Shown: positions 51,523 through 60,799 of the stretch, piece after piece
How the letters are laid out: every line of letters starts with the position of its first letter
Numbering within the stretch: position 1 is the stretch's first letter
Assembly (NCBI GenBank): GCA_038230515.1
Contig: JBBRND010000012.1
Coordinates: 53,003-117,002 of the forward strand
DNA from: JAPLDB01 sp038230515
GTDB lineage: Bacteria; Bacteroidota; Bacteroidia; AKYH767-A; 2013-40CM-41-45
DNA length: 64,000 nucleotides
Direction: 5' to 3'
Translations under genes and position numbers: made by a program
The notes under the pieces: generated by a model
The model's database searches: none
The model's input: only the letters and a program-made list of their open reading frames with translations
Told to the model about the DNA's origin: nothing

Positions 51523-52272
51523 ATGTTACTGATAAAAAATTTAAAGGCAAGCGTTGAAGGAAAACAAATCCTGAACGGATTGAATCTCGAAGTTGGTTCA
51601 GGACAAGTTCATGCAATCATGGGACCGAACGGTTCGGGTAAGAGTACGCTTGCTTCAGTATTGGCAGGAAGACAGGATTATAAAGTGACCGGAGAAGTTC
51701 TTTATAACGGAAAAGATTTGCTGGAACTTTCTCCTGAAGAACGTGCGCAGGCGGGAATGTTTCTTGCGTTTCAATATCCGATAGAAATTGCGGGAGTGAG
51801 CAATGCAACTTTCCTCAAGCAGGCGTTAAATTCTATTCGCCTCTCAAACGGAAAAGAAAAGCTTGACTCAAAAGATTTTTTGAAAATGATAAAAGAAAAA
51901 ATGGCGCTTGTTGAAATGGACAAGACCATGGCGCAACGCAGCGTGAATGAAGGATTCAGCGGGGGGGAGAAAAAACGAAACGAAATTTTTCAGATGGCTA
52001 TTCTTGAGCCTAAGTTGTGCATCCTTGATGAAACAGATTCCGGTCTGGACATTGATGCGTTGAAAATTGTTGCGAACGGTGTGAATACCTTACGCGATAA
52101 GGAAAGATCGTTTGTTGTGATCACGCATTATCAACGTTTACTTGATTACATCGTTCCTGATTTTGTGCATGTACTTTACAACGGAAGAATTGTAAAAAGC
52201 GGAACGAAAGAACTTGCTCTCGAGTTGGAAGAAAAAGGATACGACTGGATAAAGGAAGAAGTAGCTGCTTAA
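51523..52272 (+). CDS. sufC: Fe-S cluster assembly ATPase SufC
   Basis: ABC-type ATPase that drives SufBD rearrangement, 249 residues. Walker A GPNGSGKS, the Q-loop AFQYPIEIAGV, signature NEGFSGGEKKRNEIFQMAI (SGGEKKR replaces LSGGQ, as in SufC), Walker B CILDETDSGLDIDAL and the H-loop VITHYQRLL. 39 bases after sufB and 27 before sufD. Confidence 0.96.
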   Translation: MLLIKNLKASVEGKQILNGLNLEVGSGQVHAIMGPNGSGKSTLASVLAGRQDYKVTGEVLYNGKDLLELSPEERAQAGMFLAFQYPIEIAGVSNATFLKQALNSIRLSNGKEKLDSKDFLKMIKEKMALVEMDKTMAQRSVNEGFSGGEKKRNEIFQMAILEPKLCILDETDSGLDIDALKIVANGVNTLRDKERSFVVITHYQRLLDYIVPDFVHVLYNGRIVKSGTKELALELEEKGYDWIKEEVAA

Positions 52273-52299
52273 CGTTTCAAAAAATAATCTGTACAATCT

Positions 52300-53580
52300 G
52301 TGGCTGCTTACTTAGAAAAATATAAATCTCTTTCCGTAAAAGAATTTCCTTCATTGCAGGAAAAAGCGATTGAGCATTTTTTCCGTTTGGGATTTCCTAC
52401 TTCTAAAAATGAAGAGTGGAAGTACACCAACATCGCTCCGATTGTTTCCAAAGATTTTTCTTTCTCAATTCCTGAGACGAAAATTTCAAAAGAAGAAATT
52501 CTCCAAAAATTTCCTTTTGTAAAGGATTCTGTTCTTATTGTGATTGAAAACGGAAAGTGGAACAAGAATATTTCAGAACTGAAAAATCTGCCTGCAAAAA
52601 TTGAAATAAAAAATTTGCACGAAGCGAAAGACAATCCTTTTGTTCAAAAACATTTTAATCTTTATGCAGATGTGCAGGCAGATGCATTTGCTGCGCTCAA
52701 TACTGCCTTTGCAAATGATGGTTTGCTGATTCACATTCATTCGAAAGCAATTATTGAAACTCCTGTTTTCATCATTAATATTTCTTCATCGCAGGAGCAA
52801 GCAGCTATTTCTTACAATCGTTTGCTTGTTATTGCAGAGAAAAATTCTTGTGCAAAAATTTCCTGCATTGCTGTTTCGAAAAATAATTCTTCAGAAACAT
52901 TTTCAAATTCCATCAATGAAATTTTTACTGATGAAAATGCTTCGCTTGAATTTGATGTGCTGCAAAACGAGAACGAAAAATCTTTTCATATCAATGGAAC
53001 GCATACGTATCAATCGGCTAATTCAAAGTTCAGCATCAATACTGTTTCGCTTGGCGGAAGCATTTTAAAAAACAAACTGCACATTAAATTAGACGGATTG
53101 AATTGCGAAACGCACATGCACGGCTTGTACATAGCTGATAATTCTCAGTTGATTGACAACCACACTGCCGTGTATCATTCAAAACCGCACAGCAACAGCA
53201 ACGAATTGTACAAAGGAATTATCGGTGGCAACGCACATGCAGTATTCAACGGAAAAATTTTTGTGGAGAAGGATGCACAAAAAACAAATGCATATCAAAG
53301 CAACAAAAATATTTTATTGAGTAATGATGCTGTTGTAAATGCAAAACCGCAACTTGAAATTTTTGCTGATGATGTAAAGTGTACACACGGTGCAACTACT
53401 GGACAGATGGATGATGAATCGTTGTTTTATTTGCGATCGCGAGGCATCAATGAGAATGATGCAAAGGCATTATTGAATCTTGCGTTTGCAAACGATGTGC
53501 TGAACAATATTTCAGTTTTTCCTTTTCGTGAATTTGTAGTTAATATTGTTGAAACTAAGTTGAAAGGAGCTACAAGATGA
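52300..53580 (+). CDS. sufD: Fe-S cluster assembly protein SufD
   Basis: Partner of SufB in the scaffold complex, 426 residues, starting with GTG (no ATG gives the family N-terminus). Recognised by RLGFPTSKNEEWKYTNI near the start, the beta-helix middle, and the end FADDVKCTHGATTGQMDDESLFYLRSRGI. The conserved His of THGATTG is present. In many Bacteroidota a cysteine desulfurase (sufS) follows directly; here about 1.1 kb without a recognisable gene follows, and an M28 peptidase comes next. The sulfur donor must be encoded elsewhere. Confidence 0.94.
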   Translation: MAAYLEKYKSLSVKEFPSLQEKAIEHFFRLGFPTSKNEEWKYTNIAPIVSKDFSFSIPETKISKEEILQKFPFVKDSVLIVIENGKWNKNISELKNLPAKIEIKNLHEAKDNPFVQKHFNLYADVQADAFAALNTAFANDGLLIHIHSKAIIETPVFIINISSSQEQAAISYNRLLVIAEKNSCAKISCIAVSKNNSSETFSNSINEIFTDENASLEFDVLQNENEKSFHINGTHTYQSANSKFSINTVSLGGSILKNKLHIKLDGLNCETHMHGLYIADNSQLIDNHTAVYHSKPHSNSNELYKGIIGGNAHAVFNGKIFVEKDAQKTNAYQSNKNILLSNDAVVNAKPQLEIFADDVKCTHGATTGQMDDESLFYLRSRGINENDAKALLNLAFANDVLNNISVFPFREFVVNIVETKLKGATR

Positions 53581-54672
53581 GTTTTCTGTATCTGTCTATT
53601 TTTTATTCTCAGGTTTTTATTTGACATAATATATTCAGTCATGAAATTTTTTTGACTATTTTAGTGTGCTTAGGTTAGTGCAGCTTCAGTAACTTTGCTG
53701 GGCGTATGTCGAAATGCGTTTAGCACTGTAATTATCGCAAAGATTAACACACATAACTTTCTTCAATCATCACCGTATGTTCGATTTCTACCTAAGGCTT
53801 TACAATGCGCCAGACAGACTAAAATTAAGTACGCAACTATTGACAAAGTGGCGGGAAATCGGAGGGCATCCGATCTAATTGAGAAAAAGTAATTATTCTT
53901 GTGTTGTTTTTATCTTCTCCCGATAACGTACTTAATTTTTGAGAAGAAAACTTAGTTGCCTTTAGAAAAGTTAAAACACGCTAACTAATTGCAATCATTA
54001 ATTTTAATGGTGAAAATGGGAAATGAATCTACCAATTCTGTCACTTGAAGTTGAATGGAAACCATAATTGCCCATTGGATTTAGGATTAAAAACATCCGC
54101 ACTTTAATTACTCCCCCAACCTATTAATACATAATCGTTAATGGAAGGTGCAAGGGGCGGGAGGTCAAAAATTCGCATTACTTCCGACAACATTATAATT
54201 AAGCGTTCGCCTACTGAAGCATTACTAAGACGAAGGCGATTATTGAGCAGTCGGAATGTTACGCTACCAAAGTAGCCGCAAAGGTAGTAGAAGAGTATCA
54301 AGTGGGCGAAAGTGTATAACCGTACGAAGATCAACATCTAATTCCAAAAATTTGTGCCGATTGAGATCCGGGGACTACCACTAGAACAAACAAAACTGAA
54401 ATTCAATTTTGAATCAAAAATCTCTTCAAAATAAAAGATTAAATACAAGGAAAAGTAAGCCCCAGAAGATGAATCATTGAAAATACATTTGCTTGGCTTG
54501 AGAGTTTCAGAAGATTGAGCAAAGACTTTCGGTATTTACTAGAATCAGGTACGTTATGATTTATTTGGCATCCTTAAAAAAAATTTAGAGTTTCTATGTG
54601 TTTTCTGAATATAATATTTTCGATGACACTACATGCAGAAGAAAATCTGTTCCTTTGGAAAAAATATTTCCA
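53581..54672. other. Gene-poor region after sufD
   Basis: About 1.1 kb in which I find no convincing gene. Short frames such as that at 53695-53892 (ending VAGNRRASDLIEKK) or on the minus strand at 54104-54337 have no family features and no ribosome-binding site. The DNA is fairly even in composition and has no strong hairpin. It could hold decayed genes or a non-coding RNA; nothing specific can be claimed. The last 75 bases may be leader of the peptidase gene. Confidence 0.5.
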
Positions 54673-56046
54673 ATGAGAAGATTTATTTCCCTTCTTTCGT
54701 TATGCATATTGTTTAATGCTGAGCAATCCCAAGGTCAGAACACCGATTCAGTAACGATCAAAAAAATTTTCAATGAAGCACTCACTAACAGTGTGGCGTA
54801 TAAAAATCTTGATCATCTTGTAAACACCATCGGTGCGCGCCTCAGCGGATCACCACAGGCAGCAAAAGCAGTAGAATGGGCGCGGCAGGCAATGCGCGAT
54901 GCCGGTGCTGACACTGTGTGGCTGCAGGAAGTGTGGGTACCGCATTGGGTGCGCGGAGAAAAAGAAGCGGGAATAATTCAATACAGCAACGTGATGAAAG
55001 AAGTTCCCGTGTGTGCGCTCGGCATGAGCATTGCAACTCCACCGCAGGGAATTTCCGCACCCATTATCGAAGTGAAAAATTTTGATGAGTTGAAAAAACT
55101 CGGCACCGCAAGCATCAAAGACAAAATTGTTTTTTACAATCACCCGTTCGATCAAACATTCATTAATACGTTTGATGCGTATGGCGAAGCAGGGAAGTAC
55201 CGCTGGAGCGGACCCAGTGAAGCTGCGCGTTACGGTGCCATTGCTTCCATCGTGCGCAGCATGGCAATCAATCAAGATGATTTCCCGCACACAGGAGCGA
55301 TGGGTTACAACGATTCGCTTCCGAAAATTCCGTGCGCTGCCATCAGCACAAACGGTGCAGAGTTGCTGAGTACGATTTTGGAAACAAATCCCAGCACAAA
55401 ATTTTTTCTCAAACAAAGTTGTGAGATGAAGGACAGTGTGCTTTCATACAATGTAATCGGAGAAATAAAAGGAAGCGAGCATCCCGAAGAAATTATTGAT
55501 GTAGGCGGACACCTTGATTCATGGGAAACTGGAAAAGGCGCAACAGATGACGGCACGGGAGTGGCACAGAGCATAGAAGTGCTGCGGCTTTTTAAGACAA
55601 CAGGAGTGAAACCCAAACGTACCATCCGTGCCATTGCTTTTATGAATGAAGAAAACGGATTGAAAGGTGGACGCAAATACGCAGAGATGGTAACAAAGAA
55701 TAAAGAGAATCATATCGCAGCCTTAGAAAGCGATGCAGGGGGATTTACTCCGCAAGGTTTCGGATTGAATATGAAAGAGGACAAGCGCGTAAAAATTCTT
55801 GTATGGAAAAATCTTTTTCTTCCTTACGGCTTGTGGAGTTGGGATGGCGATGGCGATGGTGCAGACATTTCACCGATGACAAAGAGCGGAGTTCCCGGCA
55901 TCGGTCTTTCGGTTGACTCGCAGCGTTACTTTGACCTTCATCATGCCGCCAGCGATACGTTTGATAAAATAAATCGCAGAGAACTTGAGCTCGGTGCTGC
56001 CTCCATGGCTTCACTTATTTATTTGATCAGTCAATACGGGTTGTAA
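54673..56046 (+). CDS. Secreted M28-family metallopeptidase
   Basis: Zinc aminopeptidase or carboxypeptidase, 457 residues, exported by a signal peptide (MRRFISLLSLCILFNAEQSQG). The start at 54673 is used as it gives that signal; an in-frame ATG 25 codons upstream would hide it. A PA (protease-associated) type domain, around KIVFYNHPFD, is inserted before the catalytic part. Zinc ligands: VGGHLDSWETGKGATDDGTG (His and bridging Asp), FMNEENGLKGGRKYAE (catalytic Glu), LESDAGG and DLHHAASDTFD (last His). Close to human carboxypeptidase Q-like M28 proteins in design. Probably acts on peptides outside the inner membrane. Confidence 0.9.
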   Translation: MRRFISLLSLCILFNAEQSQGQNTDSVTIKKIFNEALTNSVAYKNLDHLVNTIGARLSGSPQAAKAVEWARQAMRDAGADTVWLQEVWVPHWVRGEKEAGIIQYSNVMKEVPVCALGMSIATPPQGISAPIIEVKNFDELKKLGTASIKDKIVFYNHPFDQTFINTFDAYGEAGKYRWSGPSEAARYGAIASIVRSMAINQDDFPHTGAMGYNDSLPKIPCAAISTNGAELLSTILETNPSTKFFLKQSCEMKDSVLSYNVIGEIKGSEHPEEIIDVGGHLDSWETGKGATDDGTGVAQSIEVLRLFKTTGVKPKRTIRAIAFMNEENGLKGGRKYAEMVTKNKENHIAALESDAGGFTPQGFGLNMKEDKRVKILVWKNLFLPYGLWSWDGDGDGADISPMTKSGVPGIGLSVDSQRYFDLHHAASDTFDKINRRELELGAASMASLIYLISQYGL

Positions 56047-56051
56047 AAAAT

Positions 56052-57287
56052 ATGCTGAAAGAAAAGTTTGATGTCTTAGTTATAGGTGCGGGGCCTGCTG
56101 GCACCATTGCCGCTTCTATCTTAAAGAAGGAAGGATTCAACATTAAGATGGTTGAGAAGCAAAAGTTCCCGCGTTTTGTAATCGGTGAAAGTTTATTGCC
56201 GCGATGCATGGATCATCTGGAAGCAGCCGGATTGCTTGATGCCGTAAAGGCACAGGGCTTTCAGGAAAAATTTGGAGCTAAGTTTGTACGCGGCAGTGAA
56301 ATTTGTGATTTCAATTTTGCCGATCAATTTACCAAAGGATGGAATTGGACATGGCAGGTGCCTCGTGCGCAGTTCGACAAAACGCTTGCTGATGAAACAG
56401 AGAAGAAAGGAGTTCTGATAGATTACGAAACCGGAGTTACAGATATTAAATTCTTCAGCGATCATTCTGTTACTATTGTTGAACATGCAGACGGATCGAA
56501 AAAGGAAATAGAAGCAAAATTTATTGTGGATGCGAGCGGATACGGCCGGGTTATTCCGCGCATGTTTAATTTGGATGAGCCGAGTAATTTTCCTGCGCGC
56601 AAAGCATTCTTCGCTCACATCAAAGATGCAAAGCGTCCTCATGGCATTGACGGAAATCGAATTACCGTAGTAGTGCATCGTCAAGATGTGTGGATATGGA
56701 TTATTCCTTTCAGCAACGGAGCAACTTCCGTTGGTTTTGTCGGCAGACCTGAATTCTTTAATCAGTTTAGCGGTGTGGATGAAAAATCTTTCCGCGCAAT
56801 GATTTCCAGCGATGCGAATACGGCTGATCGTTTTGATGAAGCAGAATTAATTTTACCGCCTACTGCAATTGCAGGATACGCGATCACGACAAAAAAATTA
56901 TTCGGGGATGGATTTGTCCTTACTGGAAATGCTACGGAGTTTCTCGATCCTGTTTTTTCTTCCGGTGTTACCTTTGCGATGGAGAGCGGACACACGGCTG
57001 CAAAATTAGTAGCGCGTCATCTCCGCCATAATTCCTCTGTTAACTGGGAGAAAGATTATACTGCGCACATGATGCAAGGCATTAACACATTTCGCAGCTA
57101 TGTTTCCGGATGGTATGATGGAACTTTGCAAGACATCTTTTTTGCTCGCGAAATAAAAGAGAGTTTCAAGGAACAAATCTGCTCTGTGCTTGCGGGTTAT
57201 GTGTGGGATCTCGAAAATCCATTCGTAAAAAAACACAACAACGCATTAAAAGCATTGGCTAAAATAATTGAGATCAACGAGGGTTGA
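56052..57287 (+). CDS. Flavin-dependent oxidoreductase, tryptophan-halogenase/geranylgeranyl-reductase family
   Basis: A 411-residue FAD enzyme. The dinucleotide fold starts FDVLVIGAGPAGTIAASIL, followed by KFPRFVIGESLLPRC, WNWTWQVPRAQFDKTL, VDASGYGRVIPR and FVLTGNATEFLDPVFSSG. It also has WIWIIPFSNGATSVGFVG, matching the WxWxIP motif that marks flavin-dependent halogenases and stops them from acting as monooxygenases. Many Bacteroidota proteins with this motif act in aryl-polyene, flexirubin or lipid pathways rather than in halogenation, so substrate and reaction stay open. Five bases after the peptidase stop; possibly co-transcribed. Confidence 0.82.
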   Translation: MLKEKFDVLVIGAGPAGTIAASILKKEGFNIKMVEKQKFPRFVIGESLLPRCMDHLEAAGLLDAVKAQGFQEKFGAKFVRGSEICDFNFADQFTKGWNWTWQVPRAQFDKTLADETEKKGVLIDYETGVTDIKFFSDHSVTIVEHADGSKKEIEAKFIVDASGYGRVIPRMFNLDEPSNFPARKAFFAHIKDAKRPHGIDGNRITVVVHRQDVWIWIIPFSNGATSVGFVGRPEFFNQFSGVDEKSFRAMISSDANTADRFDEAELILPPTAIAGYAITTKKLFGDGFVLTGNATEFLDPVFSSGVTFAMESGHTAAKLVARHLRHNSSVNWEKDYTAHMMQGINTFRSYVSGWYDGTLQDIFFAREIKESFKEQICSVLAGYVWDLENPFVKKHNNALKALAKIIEINEG

Positions 57288-57435
57288 TATTTTTTTTGTA
57301 TGCTATATTCCCTTAATGTTAATTGCAAGCCCTGAATCGCCAACTATTCATTCTTTATTTACATCGCTTCGCGTTTACCGTTTCTTATACATCATAAATC
57401 AAACAATTAAATGTAATCTTAAAAACCAATAACAA

Positions 57436-57829
57436 ATGGCTTTCAAATCAATTCTTAGCATTGATACCAGGCGAGTTAGGCCTCCTCTATTGCGACTACT
57501 CTCGCAGAGATGTTGATAACATCGTGTCGCCTTCTTCTATTTTTTATTGAGGGACTTTTCAGTGTAAAATTGAAACAACCGAAGACGACAGCATTCTGGA
57601 ATTGATGGCGGATCCACACGAAGTTAAAAACGGAAAAATTACTATCTACAAACGCAGTGTCACTGGAACGCTTCAAACTCTTGAGTTTGAAGAAACATAC
57701 ATCTTTCAGTTTAGTGAGAGTATTGTCATCGCTGGTAGCAACACAATGACTACTCCCTCTGTGATCTCTGCAAAGAAGAGCAAGATGGGAACTGCAAAGC
57801 ACGAGAATACTTGGCCTACCAACTCGTAA
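57436..57829 (+). pseudogene. TssD/Hcp-like type VI tube protein gene, frameshifted
   Basis: The start reads MAFKSILSID, then the frame is lost. Coding resumes in another frame as YCDYSRRDVDN ... PSSIFY, hits an in-frame TGA (about 57551-57553), and continues in that frame as GTFQCKIETTEDDSILELMA, DPHEVKNGKITIYKRS, LEFEETYIFQFSESI, IAGSNTMTTPSVISAKK and ENTWPTNS to the stop at 57829. The order MAFK..L, (N)CDYS...D, GTI-type strand, FxxWM/ELMADP, KNGKITIYKR and final NxWP is that of the TssD (Hcp) family of Bacteroidota type VI systems. At least one frameshift and one nonsense codon make it a pseudogene. No other type VI gene is in the window. Confidence 0.7.
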
Positions 57830-57847
57830 TCTGTAAAAATAAAATGC

Positions 57848-57880
57848 ACGTGATCCCATTAGATCACGTTTATCTATTTT
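57848..57880 (+). terminator. Hairpin after the TssD-like pseudogene
   Basis: Perfect 8-bp stem acgtgatc (57848-57855) / gatcacgt (57862-57869) with a 6-base loop, followed by tttatctattttattt. Works as a terminator for the remnant; it also lies downstream (about 80 bases) of the leftward TPR gene. Confidence 0.65.
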
Positions 57881-57958
57881 ATTTCAACAAAACTCTCTGT
57901 GCCAGAAGGCATAAAGAATTAAAAGCAATCCTGGAAGTTGCTCTTTTCTAAAAATCTC

Positions 57959-60799
57959 TCACAACTTTTTAAGAAACGCCTTGAATTGGTCATCCCGCTG
58001 TAATTGTTCGAAAAAGTATTCTCCTTTTATGGTTTTGCGACCCAGAGCTCCCCCCTCTCTCCTGACAGCATCAAGATATTGGACTGCTTTAGTTATGTCT
58101 TTCTTATCTGCATAGTAACAGGCATAAGTATAATTCAAAATGGCGCTGTGGGGAAAGAGTTTTATGCCTCGGTCAATTATACTCTTTGCTGATTCATCTT
58201 CCTGTATCCTTATTTTTGAATAAGCAAAGTTGTAAAGCGCAGTATCATTTTTATTGAGCAAGCTGTCTCCGGCTTTGCATTTCACTTTGAGTGTTTCGTA
58301 AGTTTGGCAAACGTCAGAAAATTTTGCCATCGCCATCTCACACGTTGCTTTATTAAGATATGCCTCTGCATTACGAACATCATTTTCAAGCTCATCAGCA
58401 TAATATTTTATTGCCTGATCCCAGTCTTCTTTGTTTTGCGATTCAATAGCTTTATGATAATAGCAGTTGCCAAGTTCGAAAAATATTTGGGGATAAGCCG
58501 ATTGTTTGGCACGGGTTATATGAAAATCTTCTATGGCTTTTGCAAATTTTAAGAGTCGCACATTCGCCTTTCCGCGCCAGAAGTAAGCATCTGCATAATT
58601 GCTTTGATAGTCAATAGCCTTCTCAAAATTAGAAAAGGCTTCTTTCGGATTGAGATTAAAAATATTTTTCCCGATCTTTAAATAGGTTTCCGGCTGCTCT
58701 TTTTTTTCAGAGAGCGATTTGGAATACCATTTGTTCGCCTCATCTAACCTTCCTTGCCCGGTAATAGCATCTCCAAGGAAGTTATATATATCTTTATTCA
58801 GAGCAGGATAGTGGCTAAGATCCAAACAAGCATAAAGATCATCTTGTGCCCCTTTGTAATCACCAAGATTTAGTTTGCATTGTCCGCGCTCGTAGATGGC
58901 ATAGAAAAATGCAGAAGTGTGATTCAGGCAAGTGTCAAAATAATTTTTTGCCTCTGCATATTTTTTGCTTTCCAACTTTATTTTCCCTAGGTAATACCAA
59001 CTTGAATCATGGTTTGGATTCAGTTTGGCGGATGATTTGAAACAATTGAATGCATCATTCGGGTGTGTCTTGAGGAATCGTAACCCGATATTATATTTAT
59101 CTTGTTCCCAATTTCTTATATATGCTTTCAAACTGTCAGATAATTTGTATTGGGAGTTGAGAGCTTTTTCAAAATAATCAGCCGCCACTTCGGGTTTATT
59201 AAGTTCGCTGTAAACATAACCAGTCTTGACACTTACAATCGGTTCATTCAGAAAATCGCATGCGGCACGATAATGTTTGCATGCTTCTTCCCAATTATTT
59301 TCTTCACGATAGCAATCACCAAGCCGCTCCATGAAGCGCCCGTTATGCACGTCATGAATGAGGGCTTTTGTAAAATATTTTTCTGCATTTTTCAAGTCTT
59401 TCATTTGGAAGAAACATTCTGCATAAGCTGAAAGCCAACGAGAGTTAGTGGAATCCTTGTTCACGAGATTAGAAAAATCGCTTTTTGCATCTTCATAATT
59501 TTGCTGATGAATGTAAATGCCTCCGCGAGTTGCATAAAATTCTTCCGGTTCAGGATTTAGACGTATCGCGCTGGTGATATCTTTCATCGCTCCATCATTG
59601 TCACCCTTTTTAACAAGGGTAAGTGAATGGAGGTACCAATATTCAAAGTCCGTAGGGTCTGACTTCAGCAAAATATCAGCAAGTCGAAATGCTTCAGAAT
59701 ATTGTGCATCACTAATAGCTCGTGTTACTTTATCAATTTCAGAAATTCTGTTTATCAACTGAACAATTTTATTTCCTAAATCATCATTTTTATATTCAAT
59801 GTAAAGATTTGAATCTGCGTGGAGTTCTTCCTGATGGTGCATTAAGAGATGTGCCAGACTAGCTTTTTTTTTCCATATCTCAATATTTTCATTTCCTTCA
59901 TCCGGATACCGAATCATCAATGAAATATTTTGAAGGCGCTGTGTGATGTATTCATTAGAGATATCAGATGACTGCGCATCTTCATAAAGTGCTTTTACCT
60001 CCTGCAAATCGCCAGAAGTATAGTCGCTTGAAAAATAGATTTCGTCTGCCTTCTTAAGTTTATTTTCTACATACGTTGCAGATTGTTCATCAAATTCCTC
60101 ATGATTTTTTCTGCGGTTGCTTCTGCGCAGAGAACTGTAATATCTTCCCCATATACTCTTTGTATCAGGTTCCAGATTGTGCCTGATACCAGCAATCAAA
60201 GCTGTCCACTCATTTCCTTTTATAAGTACATATACAGTTGCCTTCTTCGCCATAAGGGGCAAACCGCTTGCACTACCTAATAATTTTCTCTTAAACCTTA
60301 TTTCAAAATTAACATTGACAGTGGCAGTATCTTTTCGCGCATTCATAGTAAAAGTTGTAAGAACGGTGTGGAATACTTCCGTAGAATTCTCCTCCCCCCG
60401 TTCAAATGAATTAAGAAAATCATGAAGATAAGTGTCCATGTCTTTGGTATCGTTCTGCGAACTTTTTTCTTCCGATTCGCTCGGGTCTAGATCATTTTCA
60501 ATAGTTACTTCCTTATTAATAAAAACAGGATTCTTTGCATTGGGTGCATTGCTGAATTTTCGTCTGATCAATTCCTGCTTATCCAGGATACTATAGGAAG
60601 AATTTAAAATAAAATTAAGCAATTCGGAGAATGATATCTGTATGATATTTTCGGCAGCGTGAATGATATGTGAACTGTCCTTTCCGGTAATTGTTTGCTG
60701 AGCAAAAGTTGCTTCAGCAGTAGGTAATTGTGCCTCAGAAATCAAACCACTGCTTAAACAAATAAAAAATAAAAATGAAGTAATTCCAGATGTTTTCAT
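57959..60799 (-). CDS. Secreted TPR-repeat protein
   Basis: A 946-residue exported protein with signal peptide MKTSGITSFLFFICLSSGLISEAQ. Residues about 25-230 form a separate N-terminal domain related in design to the upstream neighbour: a mix of strands with FHTVLTTFTMNARKDTATVNVNFEIRFKRKL. From about 330 the protein is a string of TPR motifs, for example AEYWY-type helices in EFYATRGGIYIHQQNYEDAKSDF-like units and later AYLNKATCEMAMAKF. It probably organises a complex at the cell envelope. Starts inside the stop of the preceding gene (ATGA), so the two are translated together. No known complex can be named. Confidence 0.82.
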   Translation of the reverse strand: MKTSGITSFLFFICLSSGLISEAQLPTAEATFAQQTITGKDSSHIIHAAENIIQISFSELLNFILNSSYSILDKQELIRRKFSNAPNAKNPVFINKEVTIENDLDPSESEEKSSQNDTKDMDTYLHDFLNSFERGEENSTEVFHTVLTTFTMNARKDTATVNVNFEIRFKRKLLGSASGLPLMAKKATVYVLIKGNEWTALIAGIRHNLEPDTKSIWGRYYSSLRRSNRRKNHEEFDEQSATYVENKLKKADEIYFSSDYTSGDLQEVKALYEDAQSSDISNEYITQRLQNISLMIRYPDEGNENIEIWKKKASLAHLLMHHQEELHADSNLYIEYKNDDLGNKIVQLINRISEIDKVTRAISDAQYSEAFRLADILLKSDPTDFEYWYLHSLTLVKKGDNDGAMKDITSAIRLNPEPEEFYATRGGIYIHQQNYEDAKSDFSNLVNKDSTNSRWLSAYAECFFQMKDLKNAEKYFTKALIHDVHNGRFMERLGDCYREENNWEEACKHYRAACDFLNEPIVSVKTGYVYSELNKPEVAADYFEKALNSQYKLSDSLKAYIRNWEQDKYNIGLRFLKTHPNDAFNCFKSSAKLNPNHDSSWYYLGKIKLESKKYAEAKNYFDTCLNHTSAFFYAIYERGQCKLNLGDYKGAQDDLYACLDLSHYPALNKDIYNFLGDAITGQGRLDEANKWYSKSLSEKKEQPETYLKIGKNIFNLNPKEAFSNFEKAIDYQSNYADAYFWRGKANVRLLKFAKAIEDFHITRAKQSAYPQIFFELGNCYYHKAIESQNKEDWDQAIKYYADELENDVRNAEAYLNKATCEMAMAKFSDVCQTYETLKVKCKAGDSLLNKNDTALYNFAYSKIRIQEDESAKSIIDRGIKLFPHSAILNYTYACYYADKKDITKAVQYLDAVRREGGALGRKTIKGEYFFEQLQRDDQFKAFLKKL

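Noticed and set aside
53695..53892. Small frame after sufD ending VAGNRRASDLIEKK
   Set aside because: No ribosome-binding site, no family features; kept only as a note in the gene-poor region.
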